From NCBI GenBank assembly GCA_026545765.1, contig CM048841.1, positions 85,976,636 through 86,040,635 of the forward strand: 64,000 nucleotides of DNA. Direction: 5' to 3'. Source of the stretch: Plantago major. Taxonomy: Eukaryota > Streptophyta > Magnoliopsida > Lamiales > Plantaginaceae. Below are positions 1-11,625 of the stretch, in pieces. Position numbers and translations under genes: made by a program. Within the stretch, counting starts at the first letter, position 1; each line of letters begins with the position of its first letter. The notes under the pieces are model-generated. The model did not search any database and was not told the DNA's origin. It worked only from the letters and a program-made list of their open reading frames with translations.

Positions 1-1090
1 TTTTAATTAGGTTTAGGTTAGACATAATCTTTTTCTAAACAAATTAACTGCAACCATATGCGAGATAATGACCTTCTACATATATCAATTTTCAACACGT
101 CGCCTGGGATACCATTATCCATCCACAATTAGTAACATTTTGTTTCTCCACAGGGTTAGCATTAGAAGAAGACTCAAAATATTAATCCCGGAGAATCTGA
201 GTAAAAAGTAAAATATGTCCAATATATCGGGGTACTAATTCACATCCTATATCGAAATTTATTTTGGGCGGTGCTCATAAAGTAAAATTATTTCACTAAT
301 ATCATTTTTTATATTTAGCGATACATACTTTTTCACATGTATCGTTAATATTTCTTTTTAGAGGAGGGACCAATTACTAAAAAAATATTTAAAATTTACT
401 AACTAACTATTAACATGTGTCAATAGATAATACTTTTTTGGGATCTGGGATCCACCCCTATCCAAACAGCCTCACTCACCGCCATTAAATTTTATTTTCG
501 CTAAAATAATCGTATAACTTTGTTTCGACTCAGGTTTGAAACTGTTTCACATGTATGGAGCAGGTGAGGTATATACGATCCATACATCATTACTTGAATA
601 TATATTATGTTGGGTTCATGACGGGTGGATATAACTCTACAAGCACACTACTCATCTGTATCACCTTTTCTTTTCGAGAATCCATCCATGAAACTTTGAA
701 ACTTAAGTGTCTTCTTCTTGAATCTTAAGATGAATAATGGCACCGATAAATCATGGCGTGCAACAGTGGGGACAAAGTGTGGGAAAAAATATGTGTTGGT
801 ATAGTGGTAGATATCAATAGAATAAATGCGTGGCTATGACAATGGGTAGAACCTCGGCTCATGAGGATGTGGCGTTCTGAAAAAATATTATTGTAATTCT
901 TGTAGGATTCCACATACCTAATTAATTATGTTTTATACAATCGAAGTATCGAGGTTATTAACTAAGATAGTAAAGGAAGATTCTTGTCTATAGAAAAATT
1001 AGTTTCACAAAAAAGGTCAAAAATACTACAAAATCGATCAATAGATTTTATATAAATACCCCAAATAAACAAACTCTCACAAAAATCATA
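1..1090. other. AT-rich intergenic DNA, no gene seen
   Basis: I find no open frame with coding character here. The stretch from about 609 to 880 weakly resembles the 5S-containing LTR copies at 3962 and 46768: it has a TG-type start, a CATCCATGAAACTTTGAAACTTAAGTG block where the others have the 5S box, and the phrase TGTGTTGGTATAG that is shared with the 46.8 kb copy. It is too diverged to bound. Confidence 0.5.
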
Positions 1091-1369
1091 CTACCATCAT
1101 TTAACCATTTTTGTCTCTCTACAAAACCTAGTGAGAGAAACATTATCATTCTCTCTCATTCTCATCACGGCGATGAGAGTGCCGATTCCGGTGCCGACGA
1201 CTATGTCGAAGAAATCGCCACCTGCTCATCTCTCGATCGCCTCCTATCCTCCACCGTCGATCCTCCGCTCCACCTCGTCGATTCTCTGTTATCGATTCTA
1301 TCAATCGTCAATCACCGATTCTCTGTCGCTGAAAGCTTGCTTTGCCAAATAGTCATCGGATCCACTTAA
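1091..1369 (+). pseudogene. possible orphan coding fragment without start codon
   Basis: One frame is open from at least 1091 to a TAA at 1367-1369. From 1172 it reads like real protein (DESADSGADDYVEEIATC, then VDPPLHLVDSLLSILSIVNH and RFSVAESLLCQIVIGS), while the frame with an ATG at 1173 is proline/serine-rich and looks like a shadow. GC content rises here compared with the flanks. There is no ATG in the frame and no recognisable splice partner, so this is either a first-exon remnant or a fragment captured by a mobile element. I do not recognise the family. Confidence 0.35.
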
Positions 1370-1879
1370 GCCTTTTCAGATCTGCTTTGCCATCTCTCTA
1401 TATACTGGTGTACCAAAACCAAATAGCAAAAAAGGGGAGATGGAGGCGGAACAGGTGAAGGTGAGGTAGCTTAATTCTAACTAAGCTAAAAAGACCACGA
1501 GAGCCATCTCTCTATTTTACGTGGCCTGGTGTGGCTCTGCTTCGTCTTCGTCTTCAATTGAGGTACAATAGACATGTAACTGTAAATTAAGCTATTGAAT
1601 AGTATGTTTGCTTTGAGAAATGGAGATTTGCCTAATTGTAGAGGTCAATTTGCAGATTGCTCAGCAGTATGCGGATTGTATTGGTTTGAAGGACCATACT
1701 GTGATCTGAGGTCACACGAATTTAATGAGAGGGCATTAATGGAGTTTTATTTTGTGTTTGTTTGGATTTTTTGTTTGTATTTGTTTGGATATTTTTATGG
1801 TGTTGTTTCTAGAACTATTGTTGTATTTTTAAGTTGCAACGTTAATATTTTTAGCCTCTCATGAAATATTTGTGATTTT

Positions 1880-2620
1880 ATTTTTTGCAAATGTATTGTT
1901 ATAGTTTTAAGATGCATTGCTATAATTTTAAGAGGCATTGTTATGGTTTTAAGCATCATTTCTTTATTTTTTAAACATGTTACATGTTCGTGCTTTGTTA
2001 TCGTTTTAAGATGCATTGTCATAGTGTTAAGATTGTTATGGTTTTAACTTTTAAGCATCAATGTTACTGTTTTTAGCTTGTGTTGTATGTCTCTGCTTTG
2101 TTATAATTTTAAGAGGTATTGATATAGTTTTAAGAGACATTGTTATTGTTTTAAGCATCAATTTTACTGTTTTTAGCTTGTGTTGCATTTTTCTGCTTTG
2201 TCTAATGATTTTAGCTTGTGTTGCATTTTTGTGATTTGTTATAGTTTTAAGAAGCATTGTTATAGTTTTAAAAAACACAGTTATTGTTTTAAGCATCAAT
2301 GTTATTGTTTTTAACTTGCGTTGCATGTTCCTCTGCTTTGTTATAGTATTAGAGACATTCTTATCGTTTTAAGAGACACTATTATAGTTTTAAACATTAA
2401 TGTTACTGTTTTTAGTTGTGTTGCATGTTCCGCTTTGCTATAGTTTTAAGAGGCATTGTTATAGTTTTAAAGAGACACTGTTATGGTTTAAAACATCAAT
2501 GTTACTGTTTTAGCATGTGTTGTATATTCCTACTTTGTTATTGTTTTAAACACGAGTGTGATAGTTTTAATAAGAGATGTTATGGTTTTAACCCAATTAT
2601 TGAATGTTTTAAGCAGATAT
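1880..2620 (+). repeat. GTTTTAA-motif tandem repeat field (about 100 bp higher-order unit)
   Basis: The heptamer GTTTTAA recurs every 20-30 bases with variable tails such as GAGGCATTGTTATA and GCATCAATGTTACT. Groups of these form a longer unit of roughly 100-140 bp marked by TTTTAGCTTGTGTTGCAT and CTGCTTTGTTATAG, with copies beginning near 2061, 2165, 2305 and 2405. Copies are imperfect, which points to an old array. Open frames on either strand here simply reflect the repeat period. Confidence 0.8.
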
Positions 2621-2829
2621 CGATGATAACATCGAGTTTGATGATAGATCTATCAAAGTTGTCACTGCAGTATTGAACAACAAGCAACAAAAGGCAGGAA
2701 GTCGAAGTTCACCAACAAGTTTAACCTGAAAAAAAACTCATTTGAATATTGTAATGACTGAATGTTTCAACATTGTAATGAACGAATGTTTCAAGTAGCT
2801 TTTTTAAAGTTTGTTCATTGATGTTTTAA

Positions 2830-3085
2830 GTCATCCCTGAAATTTTTATACCTGTTTAACGATATTTGTGAATAATTTTACATTGTCACTTAAAACTATT
2901 ATATAGCTCATTAAAACCATCACACCATCTCTTAAAAAATTAACAAAAGAGATTAAAACTATAATTGAAACATACAATAATGACACATTAAAAATCATCA
3001 CATCATCTCTTAAAACATTAACAAAAGACGTTAAAACTATAGCTGAAACTTTCAATGCTAACAACTTAAAAATATAACATAATTT
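2830..3085 (-). repeat. inverted counterpart of the GTTTTAA repeat field
   Basis: Here the same motif appears as TTAAAAC on the plus strand, in phrases such as CATCTCTTAAAA and GACGTTAAAACTATA, at 20-30 base spacing. Together with 1880-2620 this makes two repeat fields in opposite orientation about a centre near 2.7 kb. That is the arrangement expected for subterminal repeats of a DNA transposon, but I found no clear terminal inverted repeats or target duplication. Confidence 0.6.
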
Positions 3086-3961
3086 ATTAAAAGCATAGTG
3101 AAAATGTGTGTCTCGACAGTTTTTTAAGAAACTCGGCCGGTCAGACTGTTAAAATCCAAAAACTGCGAAAAACCACAAAAAAAACTTTGACTTTCCTATA
3201 TTTTAGAAAAATCTTACATTTTTCAAGACTTTGGCTTAAAATAATGGAGGATTTTCTCTTGTCACATATTCAAATTTTACCAGGATCGAATTTGTATTTA
3301 ACACACTTTGAATTAAATCTGTCATACTAGATACGGCTTAATCGTAACCCTAAAAGTCACTCGTATTTGTGTGCGACTAGTTTTCAAAGGGGTAAGGCCG
3401 GCGCTGCATGTTTAAGTTGATGGTCTCACGAATCTAAATTTAATAAGGGATTAGTATTATGTGAATCATAATTTTGTAATTATATGCAAGAGCTTTCTAT
3501 GCAATGGTGATGGTGGTCCATACAAACACCATAGCAGCATGCTCCAAACAACCAAAGTTGGAAAAGTGGCCATCAGACAACCTTATGGAAATTAATGAAT
3601 GAATATAAACTAATACTATTATGTACCCAAATGGAAGCCATCAAGACTCTTCCTTTGAAATTTATGAGCATACAAAACCAATTTGAATGCTAATTCACCC
3701 TTGTGCATTTAGTCTTGTTTAGACTTGCACTATATTCAGTCAGGTTTTAGAGTTTTATGGCGTCCTAATATGGTCGAACGGTAAGAAAATTGATGGTACA
3801 AACAGACAATCATTATGTGTTAGGAGATTTGGAGAAATTCTAGACCAATATTTCACCCTAAAATCTTAATTTTAATCCAAGCAGGTCTGGGTATTAGTCT
3901 AGGACTGAGAGAATCCTAAACTGTATGCAAGCATGTCCGGGTCTTACATCGAGAATGTGGT
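3086..3961. other. intergenic DNA, nothing supported
   Basis: Short open frames only, with no homology I can recognise and no RNA gene seen. Confidence 0.5.
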
Positions 3962-4260
3962 TGTAACGCCCAAAAGTTCCAGAGCTTCAATGGATTGAGA
4001 ACACCAACTACTTATACAAGAAAGTGCATATTTCATGTCGTGAATCCATCCATAAGAATTTCTAAGTTAGGATGCTTGCCCTAGAGCAATCTTACGGTGG
4101 ATGAGCAATTGAGTCTAGGTTACGGCGAATGAGCGAAAGTCGTATAAAATGGCGTGTAATTGTTAACGTTGAAACAGCGTATATCACCCAAGAATTCTGC
4201 GAAAGAATATCACCTACTCAAAGGTTAGACCTCGGCCCACAAGTGTACTAGGGTGTTACA
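3962..4260 (+). mobile_element. Cassandra-like TRIM solo LTR with 5S-like box (fossil)
   Basis: The 299 bp unit starts TGTAACGCCC and ends GGTGTTACA, giving the TG...CA ends and the TGTAAC/GTTACA inverted ends typical of Cassandra LTRs, and its length fits theirs. The internal block CATCCATAAGAATTTC-TAAGTTAGGATGCTTG aligns with the 5S rRNA internal promoter region (CATCAGAACTCCGCAGTTAAGCGTGCTTG). The second LTR and internal domain are absent, so it is a solo LTR or remnant. The 5 bp flanks (GTGGT and GTGTT) are only a weak candidate target duplication. Confidence 0.6.
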
Positions 4261-4605
4261 GTGTTCGTACAAGACCCTACCTATACTGCTATACAGATCC
4301 TAGGCCCACTAGGAATTCAATATTAACAGTACATGACTATGAGAGCCTGAACGTTTGGGCCAAAGACAACATCATTCTCAATTTTAAAAAGGGCCAATAA
4401 GTCGCCTTTATGGCTCCACAAGGGTACGGGGCGTTTCAGTGTTCATGCAAGACCTTACCTATTCAGATCCTAGGTCCACTAGGAATTCAATCTTAACAGT
4501 ACATATGACTATGAGAGCCTGAATAGTCTAAAATTTGGGCCAAAGGCAATAGCATTCTCATTTCTAAAAGGGCCAATAAGACCCTTTACGGCTTTACTAA
4601 ACCTA
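4253..4605. repeat. two-copy direct tandem duplication, period 178 bp
   Basis: Copy 1 (about 4253-4430) and copy 2 (about 4431-4605) share CAGTGTTC, CAGATCCTAGG, CCCACTAGGAATTCAAT, TTAACAGTACAT, GACTATGAGAGCCTGAA and AAGGGCCAATAAG in the same order. The duplicated unit begins within the last bases of the Cassandra-like LTR, so copy 2 carries a diverged LTR end. Confidence 0.8.
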
Positions 4606-4806
4606 GATAGCCCTTGCACCACCAAATTCCAATATCAAAGCTAATGCCAAAGAATAAAAGAAGAAACCAAGAGATGGTGAAAACTCCAGATAATTTAAAT
4701 TCAAGGTATCATCTATCCAAACACTTTTTTAAACAGTGTCACAATGTAATGCCCCTATCAGGTTCAGAAGGGTAGTGAAGATTGCAACTGCACACTTGTT
4801 CCATTA

Positions 4807-7030
4807 TTACATGTACACATGAACACTTGCATTCTTCATTACCTGACATATCGGGCAAATGTCGATGAAACCTTCGCAATCTGTACAAAGACACAAGTGC
4901 CTGCAGGGTAACAGCAAAACAGAAACTTGTTTAACCTTGCAGCTTCTGCATTTCTGCTGTTGACTTCCCGAACCACTAGGAATACCGTGGTTATTTGTGC
5001 CAGACACTGCATCATCTACCTCACTGCTGTCCCCAGAGCCTTCACGAGCTTGACCTGCGCCATGAGCCATGAGCTGCTGGATATTAGTTTTGAGAGCGTT
5101 TACTACTGATTCATTGTACTTTGCTCTGTAGTGCCACGACTGAGCTTCAGCAGCAACTTGATTGATTTTATCTCCCAACTCCTTGTTCTTGCGGTTAATG
5201 TTCGCAATTTCAAGCTCCTTGTCGTGCAATTTCTTGTTAACTTCTTTTTCTAGGCTGTTTATTAAAGAAACCGTATGTCTTTGACTTAATTCTCGAACAC
5301 CCTTCAGGATACTCTCTTCCTGTTCACATAGAATTGGATGTTCAGGAATCAGGACTTGTGCAAGTAAGCAAAATACCATGGATATTAAAAGATAGACATA
5401 GAGAAATGAAGTAAAGAACTTGGCTTATTTTTTCAGGGTATATTAAAGGCACCATTTCATGGCAAGCCGGTGAATCACATATACCTTACCATTATACTTC
5501 TCCTACTTGCAACAAAATAGATACTGTTTCAATATTTTCATCTAATACTCACTGGGAGGTAAAATGCTATAGCTTACAAGAAGGGGCGGGGGAATGTAAT
5601 GTATAATCACACCCTCGTCAAAGGGAACTTTGTAATATGAACTGAGATAAAGTAGAAAATAGAAATGCTCATCAATCAAGTTTTCTAATGTTTCCATTTA
5701 TATAAACTCCACGTATTTCCCATTTCTCAGATAGCCGAGATGTTCCATGACTCCATATTTTAGGTAACAAAAAACAAGGTTTCTTTTATTTACCAAAACT
5801 ATGTCTCTTAGTACATATTTATGCCTAGTGCGAAGATTTCAAAACCTTGATCAATGAATATATATGAGTCTAGTCATACCTGAAGTTTGATATATCGGCC
5901 AAATTCTTCAGTTTGCCGATCCATCTCCATTTTCACAGTGTTACCAAGAGAAAGAGCAGAAGGGAGAACTTTTCTCATATTCTCGCTCGCAGAAGAAATA
6001 GAAGAACCAGGCTCATCTTCATCACAAGAAAGTCTGAGCCCAGTTGATACAGGATTTGGATTTAAAAGTGTTCTATTACCAGCCTCGTCTTGCCAGACAT
6101 TGTTATTCAACGACATGTGAACCTTTTGCTGTGTCACGATAGCTTCACCTTCTCTAGCTCTTTTCATAGGGCGATTAACAGCGCCGGCATGCTCATGTTC
6201 CAAATAGTTGATGGTGCCCATGCCAGCATTACATTGATTCAAATCTGTAAGTGTTTTAACCAAAAGTAGAATTATATAGAGTTGATGGAGGGGACGACTT
6301 ACTCCTTCGAAAGAATATATCTATGTAGATTCAAACAGTGATTATGATCTTTACAATTCAAATTTCCGCATCTTATCACGTCCGCAATCATTAATGCGCC
6401 ATAATTATTAAAAGGTAGTATGTGATCATATGGAATAGTTATTACGAAAAAACAAAATAGTCATAAGTTTCAAGATGGGAACCATTATTTTCAGTTCAAT
6501 CTTTCGATACATTCGTTAAAGCAACATTTTGGGTGTGGAAGGTGCCAGGCATTTGTAAAACTGAATGCATTGGCACCTATTACCCCCAAAGTGTTGTTCT
6601 CCTTATAGCATTTATCTCAGTATATCATTAGAAGCCAGTGGAGTTAAAGGAATGTCTGGTAAGCGTTCATACGGCATACTAACTACAAAGAAAAAAAATA
6701 ACCCGCGAAACTTTCATGTGTGTTTATGGACATCACGATCACTTGTATAGGGCATAAGCTACATAAACACATTTTATATCACTATATTTCAACCGTCCGT
6801 CCATTTTTATTAGCACGTAAACATTAGCATACCTCTTATTGTATCAGTCTAAATTTAAGCATCAAGCACAAAGCAAACAAAATGACCAGCTACCAGGCAA
6901 AAGAACACTCACCATGCCCAAATAACTGAAGCTGAGGCAAGGTATTGATATCATAGTGGACGCGATTTTCCTCACCAAAATTAGGAAACATTGTGTTTCC
7001 ATTAGCTCCTCCACCTCCTCCCCCGAGCAT
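4807..7030 (-). CDS. BOI-like RING-type E3 ubiquitin-protein ligase
   Basis: The predicted product has 331 residues from three coding exons: 7030-6913, 6244-5880 and 5319-4807. Each junction is GT-AG and the frame joins exactly. Exon 1 starts MLGGGGGGANGNTMFPNFGE. Residues about 162-250 form the conserved helical/coiled-coil block of this family (GVRELSQRHTVSLINSLEKE, then INQVAAEAQSWHYRAKYNES). A C-terminal C3HC4 RING spans about 285-319, with metal ligands C285, C288, C300, H302, C306, C309, C316 and C319. The architecture matches the Arabidopsis BOI (BOTRYTIS SUSCEPTIBLE1 INTERACTOR) and S-ribonuclease-binding protein group, which acts in ubiquitination linked to stress, cell death and gibberellin/DELLA responses. 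The exact ortholog cannot be decided here. Confidence 0.93.
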
Positions 7031-7830
7031 CTTCCTGCAAATCATTTTCGATTCCATCGATTCAGACCGATTTACAGAAGCTAAATACAGATCAATCTTG
7101 ATGACAGATAAAAAAAAAGGATGAGATTTTTATAGGCTGAATGACTCAATCTATCAGTTACACTATCTAAATCAAATTGACAGAAAGAATCGATTGGTAA
7201 CAAGATACAATCCGTCATACAATTGCGTGAATCAACAAATCATCAAAAAAGAGATCACAGTAATCTAGTCTACATACCAAGAATCGAAAAACAGGAAAAT
7301 AACGCATAGAAAGCAAAATCAACATTCTCTGTACCATACAAAACAACCATTCCTAAAAGAGAAAACAGCCAGATTCACAGCATAACACAAGAATCAATAG
7401 CAACCCACAAATTTAGACATAAACAAGAACTCACCTTGAATCAATCAGCTGAGCTAGAGATCACCAAAACTGAAAAATAACAGGGGAAAATCAAGAAATG
7501 AGGTTCCTTTTTATGTTATAATACTTGGGTTTGAAGGGAAATAAGATGGGCAAATAATAATAAAGAAGAGAGAGAGTTAAGAGTAGAGATAAGAATGAGG
7601 AATAAGAATAATAATGGCAATAATAATGAAAGTGGGTGGTGGTGGTGATGGTGGAAGAGTTGTAGTTGTTTGTTGTTGTGTCTGTTATGGAGAAAGGAAG
7701 GATTCCATTCGTCAAGAGGAGAGTGAGTAGAGAGAAGACAACCCTTCTCGTTGTTGTTGAAGAAATGTATAGTAAGTAGTATTTTCTTCTTCTTCTTCTT
7801 CTTCTCCATTTTTGTGCTCAAAATCCCATT
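7031..7830 (-). promoter_or_regulatory. 5' leader of the BOI-like gene, with a leader intron and microsatellites
   Basis: A leader intron is likely. On the minus strand the donor AAG|GTGAGT lies at 7435/7434 and the acceptor TTTGCAG at 7035, leaving 4 untranslated bases before the ATG. The upstream leader contains AAT/AAG-type repeats (7550-7630), a GGTGGTGGTG run near 7634 and a (GAA)n tract near 7785-7808, which reads CTTCTT on the plus strand. Purine/pyrimidine microsatellites of this kind are common in plant 5' leaders. The transcription start was not resolved. Confidence 0.6.
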
Positions 7831-10334
7831 TTTCTACTTTCCTTTTTCTTGGTTCTGTCAGCTTTCTTTTCGTTTTCCCCAACCAGTAAATTTTGCCTGC
7901 TTGCTTGCTGTCCTTTTACCATTTCTTTGATTCTTGGTGTTGCTTCAGTTACTGGTTTTCCTCTTACTTTTTACCATACTGCCCCCTTTTTCACCTCTTC
8001 AAACCATTTAACTCTCGTAGATCTTGTGGCTATAAATTATCATTTTTCCGGTGAGATTTAGATGGAAAATATTTCTTTTATTAAAACAACATGGAAAACT
8101 AATTTAAGAAGTAGAGGATAACTTGTTTACGCTTCGACTCTGGCGGTGGATAACAACGTATAAAGGGGGACTCGCACTTTTCTTTTGAACAAACTTCATT
8201 TTTACATATTCACTCATTATCGTCTTTGGTTGGTGGATTGTTATAATGGTGATAGCCAATCGTACAACCAACATTAGATGATCAAGTTGTTAAGTCGTTA
8301 TGCCTCGGATAATGTGCAATAACGGCCTGCATGTTATCTTAATAAATTGAGGCACTTTGTTCGCGCCAAATATCTCTCTTTAACTTTCTAATATTTGCTT
8401 ATATCATCTGATTAGTTTCAATTTCCCAAATGGCGGTTCCAACAACTGTCCATACCACTGTAGTTATTTTTGTTTAGTTGTTCCTTTTCATCTCTTAATT
8501 TGACACAATGGGTATTACAAGAATCGTATGGTTAGTTTATAAGTAGGTCCCCTGCCATCGTCTAGTTGTGATTCATGAGTCGGGCAAGTTTGCCATTATG
8601 TATTTATGTCACAAGTTATAAAGCAATCGTAAAACTTAATAATTTGCTTGTTTAGCAAAAACGTTTTAGTTGCATAAGTAAATTTATCAAATTACCTAAT
8701 TAATAACATTCAGCTGGATATTCACGTAACATATTTATTCTTCTACTTGCCAAATAAATTCATTTTAGCTTAGGCTACACTTTGAGATAGCTTTATCCGA
8801 ATTCCCATCTTCACATTTGTATTTTTTACTTTAAATTTTACTATTCTATGTGACTAGATATTATGAACTTTTACTTATAAAAAAGATGGTGGGGTTAATA
8901 TTGGATGCTGGAAAACTTTGTCAATATCCTCCATTATTGCAAAGATCAGCAAATGGGGTCTGCATTTAAACAACCAACTAAAATTACACGAATACTGGTT
9001 CTCATTTAGACTTCTAGCTTCCAAATTTAAATTCAAAACTTGACTTTGGATTTCTATAAAACTATTTGCATTGTTTTTTAGTAGGTTGAATACTTATTAG
9101 ACAAGTTTGAATTGCAGGCAGACCAGGCCAACACACCGAAACCGAATTGCGCATCCATATGTTACCAATTCAAAGAACCTCGTCACAACGCACAAAAGCT
9201 ATCAAATGGCTAATAATTCATGCTCACTCATAATTCTAAAGAACTAGATAATTTCAACTCTATCCGTATCCACACAAATTAGTTATTAATCCATGTTGCA
9301 AAACCTAAATGCTGGGTCGTTACCGGAGTTCTGGTCATGTTTGAACCGGGTGAAGTTTTTGTAGCCGGATAGGGTAGGATCCAAGTACTCCGTTTGCGGG
9401 TTCAAATACATGCCATATTTGTATTTGACACTCACAACTTTATTCAGGTGTTAGAATGAGTTTGTATGTAATGTCACGGTTTACAAGTCTATTCAGTATT
9501 CACATAAAATATTTTATGATGTCTCGAAGTTTCAGAGTGGTTATAAGATGTACGCTATTGATCATATCGACAAATGTATATATTCAGAAAGTCATAGTTT
9601 AACTGCTTGTTTTGGTGGAATGGTAGAATGGATGATTCATTTGGAATTTTTTTAATATTGTTCATAAATAACCGTGTCATCTTAAAAAATCGGAACTTCA
9701 GTACACATGGAAACCGGAGGTTACAAATTTGATATGGTGGATCGTGATCTACGTGAGTGACTTCATTCGGTACTTTAATTGACAATGTCGATGAATTGAA
9801 TTGGAAACTATCTATCTATCCAAGTCTCATCAATATATGCATGTAAATGGATGGCATTTCCTCGTGTTCTCCGTGCGTGATGATGGAGCTGGACATTTGT
9901 CTATTTGAGTTTTGGCCCTAAATAACAAATGCCGATCGAAATCGTGTAAACAACGAAGAAACAATGAGCAAATTAAATGTCAATGAATTATCCGGGACCT
10001 CCAAAATTTGAAAAAGGCAATAATAAATATTGTTAAATTTCAACATAATCTTTATAGGGTCGAATATAAACTCGTGCTAAGAGTCCCTCTGCATAGCACC
10101 CCAATATATTTGGGGGCCACTTTTGTATACAAATAATTTTTAGCTATATAAAATGCCATAGCTTGTTTAATTAACCTAATTGAACACCAAATCATAATAT
10201 TAATATAACAAATGCAATCGTAAACCAAATAAGTCAAAAGTCAAGCTTTACTGATATATTTTCATGGGTGAATTACAAATTGATACCACCTCCAAATCTT
10301 TATTACATATTAGTAATATATACTTTATTTCCTA
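7831..10334. other. intergenic DNA, no gene seen
   Basis: Only short open frames without recognisable domains occur here, and I saw no tRNA or rRNA. The first few hundred bases presumably include the promoter of the BOI-like gene. Confidence 0.5.
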
Positions 10335-10591
10335 CTTCCTCTGTCCCCGGAATAGTTTTCCAATTTGACCTTTTGCAGTCAAACTTTTCCGACTTTCACT
10401 ACAAATTAATCTTAAACCGCAAATGTAAAATGTTCAATTAAATTATATAATGAAAATTTAGTCCCTAAAGTTTCATTATATAAAAAAAATAAACATTTTA
10501 CTATTGCGGTTTAAGAGTAATTTGTAGTCAAAGTTGAAAATTTTTTACTGCAAAAAGTCAAAGTGGAAAATTATTCCGGGGACGGAGGAAG
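10335..10591. mobile_element. Stowaway-type MITE, 257 bp
   Basis: The left end CTTCCTCTGTCCCCGGAATA and right end TATTCCGGGGACGGAGGAAG (plus-strand sense) are near-perfect inverted repeats of the Stowaway (Tc1/mariner) type, flanked on both sides by TA, the expected target duplication. The inverted repeat continues inward through the TGACTTTTTGCAG and CACTACAAATTA blocks. It has no coding capacity. Confidence 0.85.
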
Positions 10592-10734
10592 TACAATTTA
10601 GTATCTACTTGTCTAATCTTCCAAATTTGCCTTAAATTTAATATGGTATTTGTCATTAAAATCACCATTAAATTTGACTAATTAATTCTTATAATCAATC
10701 TAAGTATAGAAGAAATTCCAATCAACACTGCTCT

Positions 10735-11010
10735 TCTTCAAATTCCACACAAATCGAATGATGCAAGCATCACGTTTCAGAAAATCAAGCATCATATTTG
10801 AATTCAATTACTGAAACTCAAGCATCATATTAGAAAGCAAGCATCACATTTCTAGAAAACAAACATCAATACTAAAAATCAAGCATCTTATTTTTTATTT
10901 TTGGAAATCAAGTATCAAAATTACTAATAAACAAGCATCACATATCAAAACAAGCGTCACATAACAAACCTATTGACATGAAAATTTATATACTGTAAAT
11001 CAAGCATCAT
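10735..11010. repeat. interspersed CAAGCATCA motif cluster
   Basis: About ten copies of CAAGCATCA or one-base variants (CAAGCATCT, CAAGTATCA, CAAACATCA, CAAGCGTCA) are spaced 20-35 bases apart, always in the same orientation. This looks like an old minisatellite or a subterminal repeat of an unidentified DNA transposon. Confidence 0.65.
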
Positions 11011-11346
11011 GATCATATATTTTGATTGAGTAAGTTTCTGGAGAGACGGTATTATAAAAAGACTAAAAAAGACGTACAAACATTATAGTTATAGCCGAAA
11101 ATATTACACGTTATATTAAGAACATCGATGATATGCATTACATGAAAAATGATATAAAATGTTCACTTATAAAACATTACTGATATAGTTTAAAACATTA
11201 CAGAACATCAATCCGTCTCTCAGGTCTCTCACTAATATCCGTCCCTCTAAAGACTTTGTGATTTTGATTACAAACAAAATTATTTAATTTGATATGTAAT
11301 TAAGGAATTGATTTCTTCAAGAATGGTAATGATGACTAATTTGTAG

Positions 11347-11625
11347 AAGCTCCATACTAGAGCTAAAGTTATTTTCATGTATTTGTATCATTGTAAGAGT
11401 TGTCTCTTACATAAGGAATGCAGGTTGACTTTATCTTATGTAAGAGTTACTCTAGTATGGAGCTCTTAACTTAACTTCTTATGTAAGAGCCTCATAGATT
11501 TCTTTTGTCACAACCACAATAGTAAGAGACAATAATGATAGTTTGCTCTTACATAAAGCCTTTATGTAAGAGGGATTGGCTTTATGTAAGAGTTTTTAGC
11601 TCTTACGTACATTTGGACTAGTTTT
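11347..11625. mobile_element. MITE-like palindromic element(s) rich in TTATGTAAGAG
   Basis: AGCTCCATACTAGAGCTAA near 11348 is mirrored by TTACTCTAGTATGGAGCT near 11446-11463, giving an inverted repeat of about 18 bp enclosing roughly 115 bp. CTTATGTAAGAG or its complement then recurs at least six times up to about 11610. Superfamily unknown. It could be two related elements side by side. Confidence 0.55.

Noticed and set aside
7491-7821. Two overlapping open frames upstream of the BOI-like ATG
   Set aside because: They are translations of AAT, GGT and GAA microsatellites in the 5' leader.
9300-9480. Slightly GC-richer patch that might be an exon
   Set aside because: Stops in all frames within short distances and no splice sites joining a frame.
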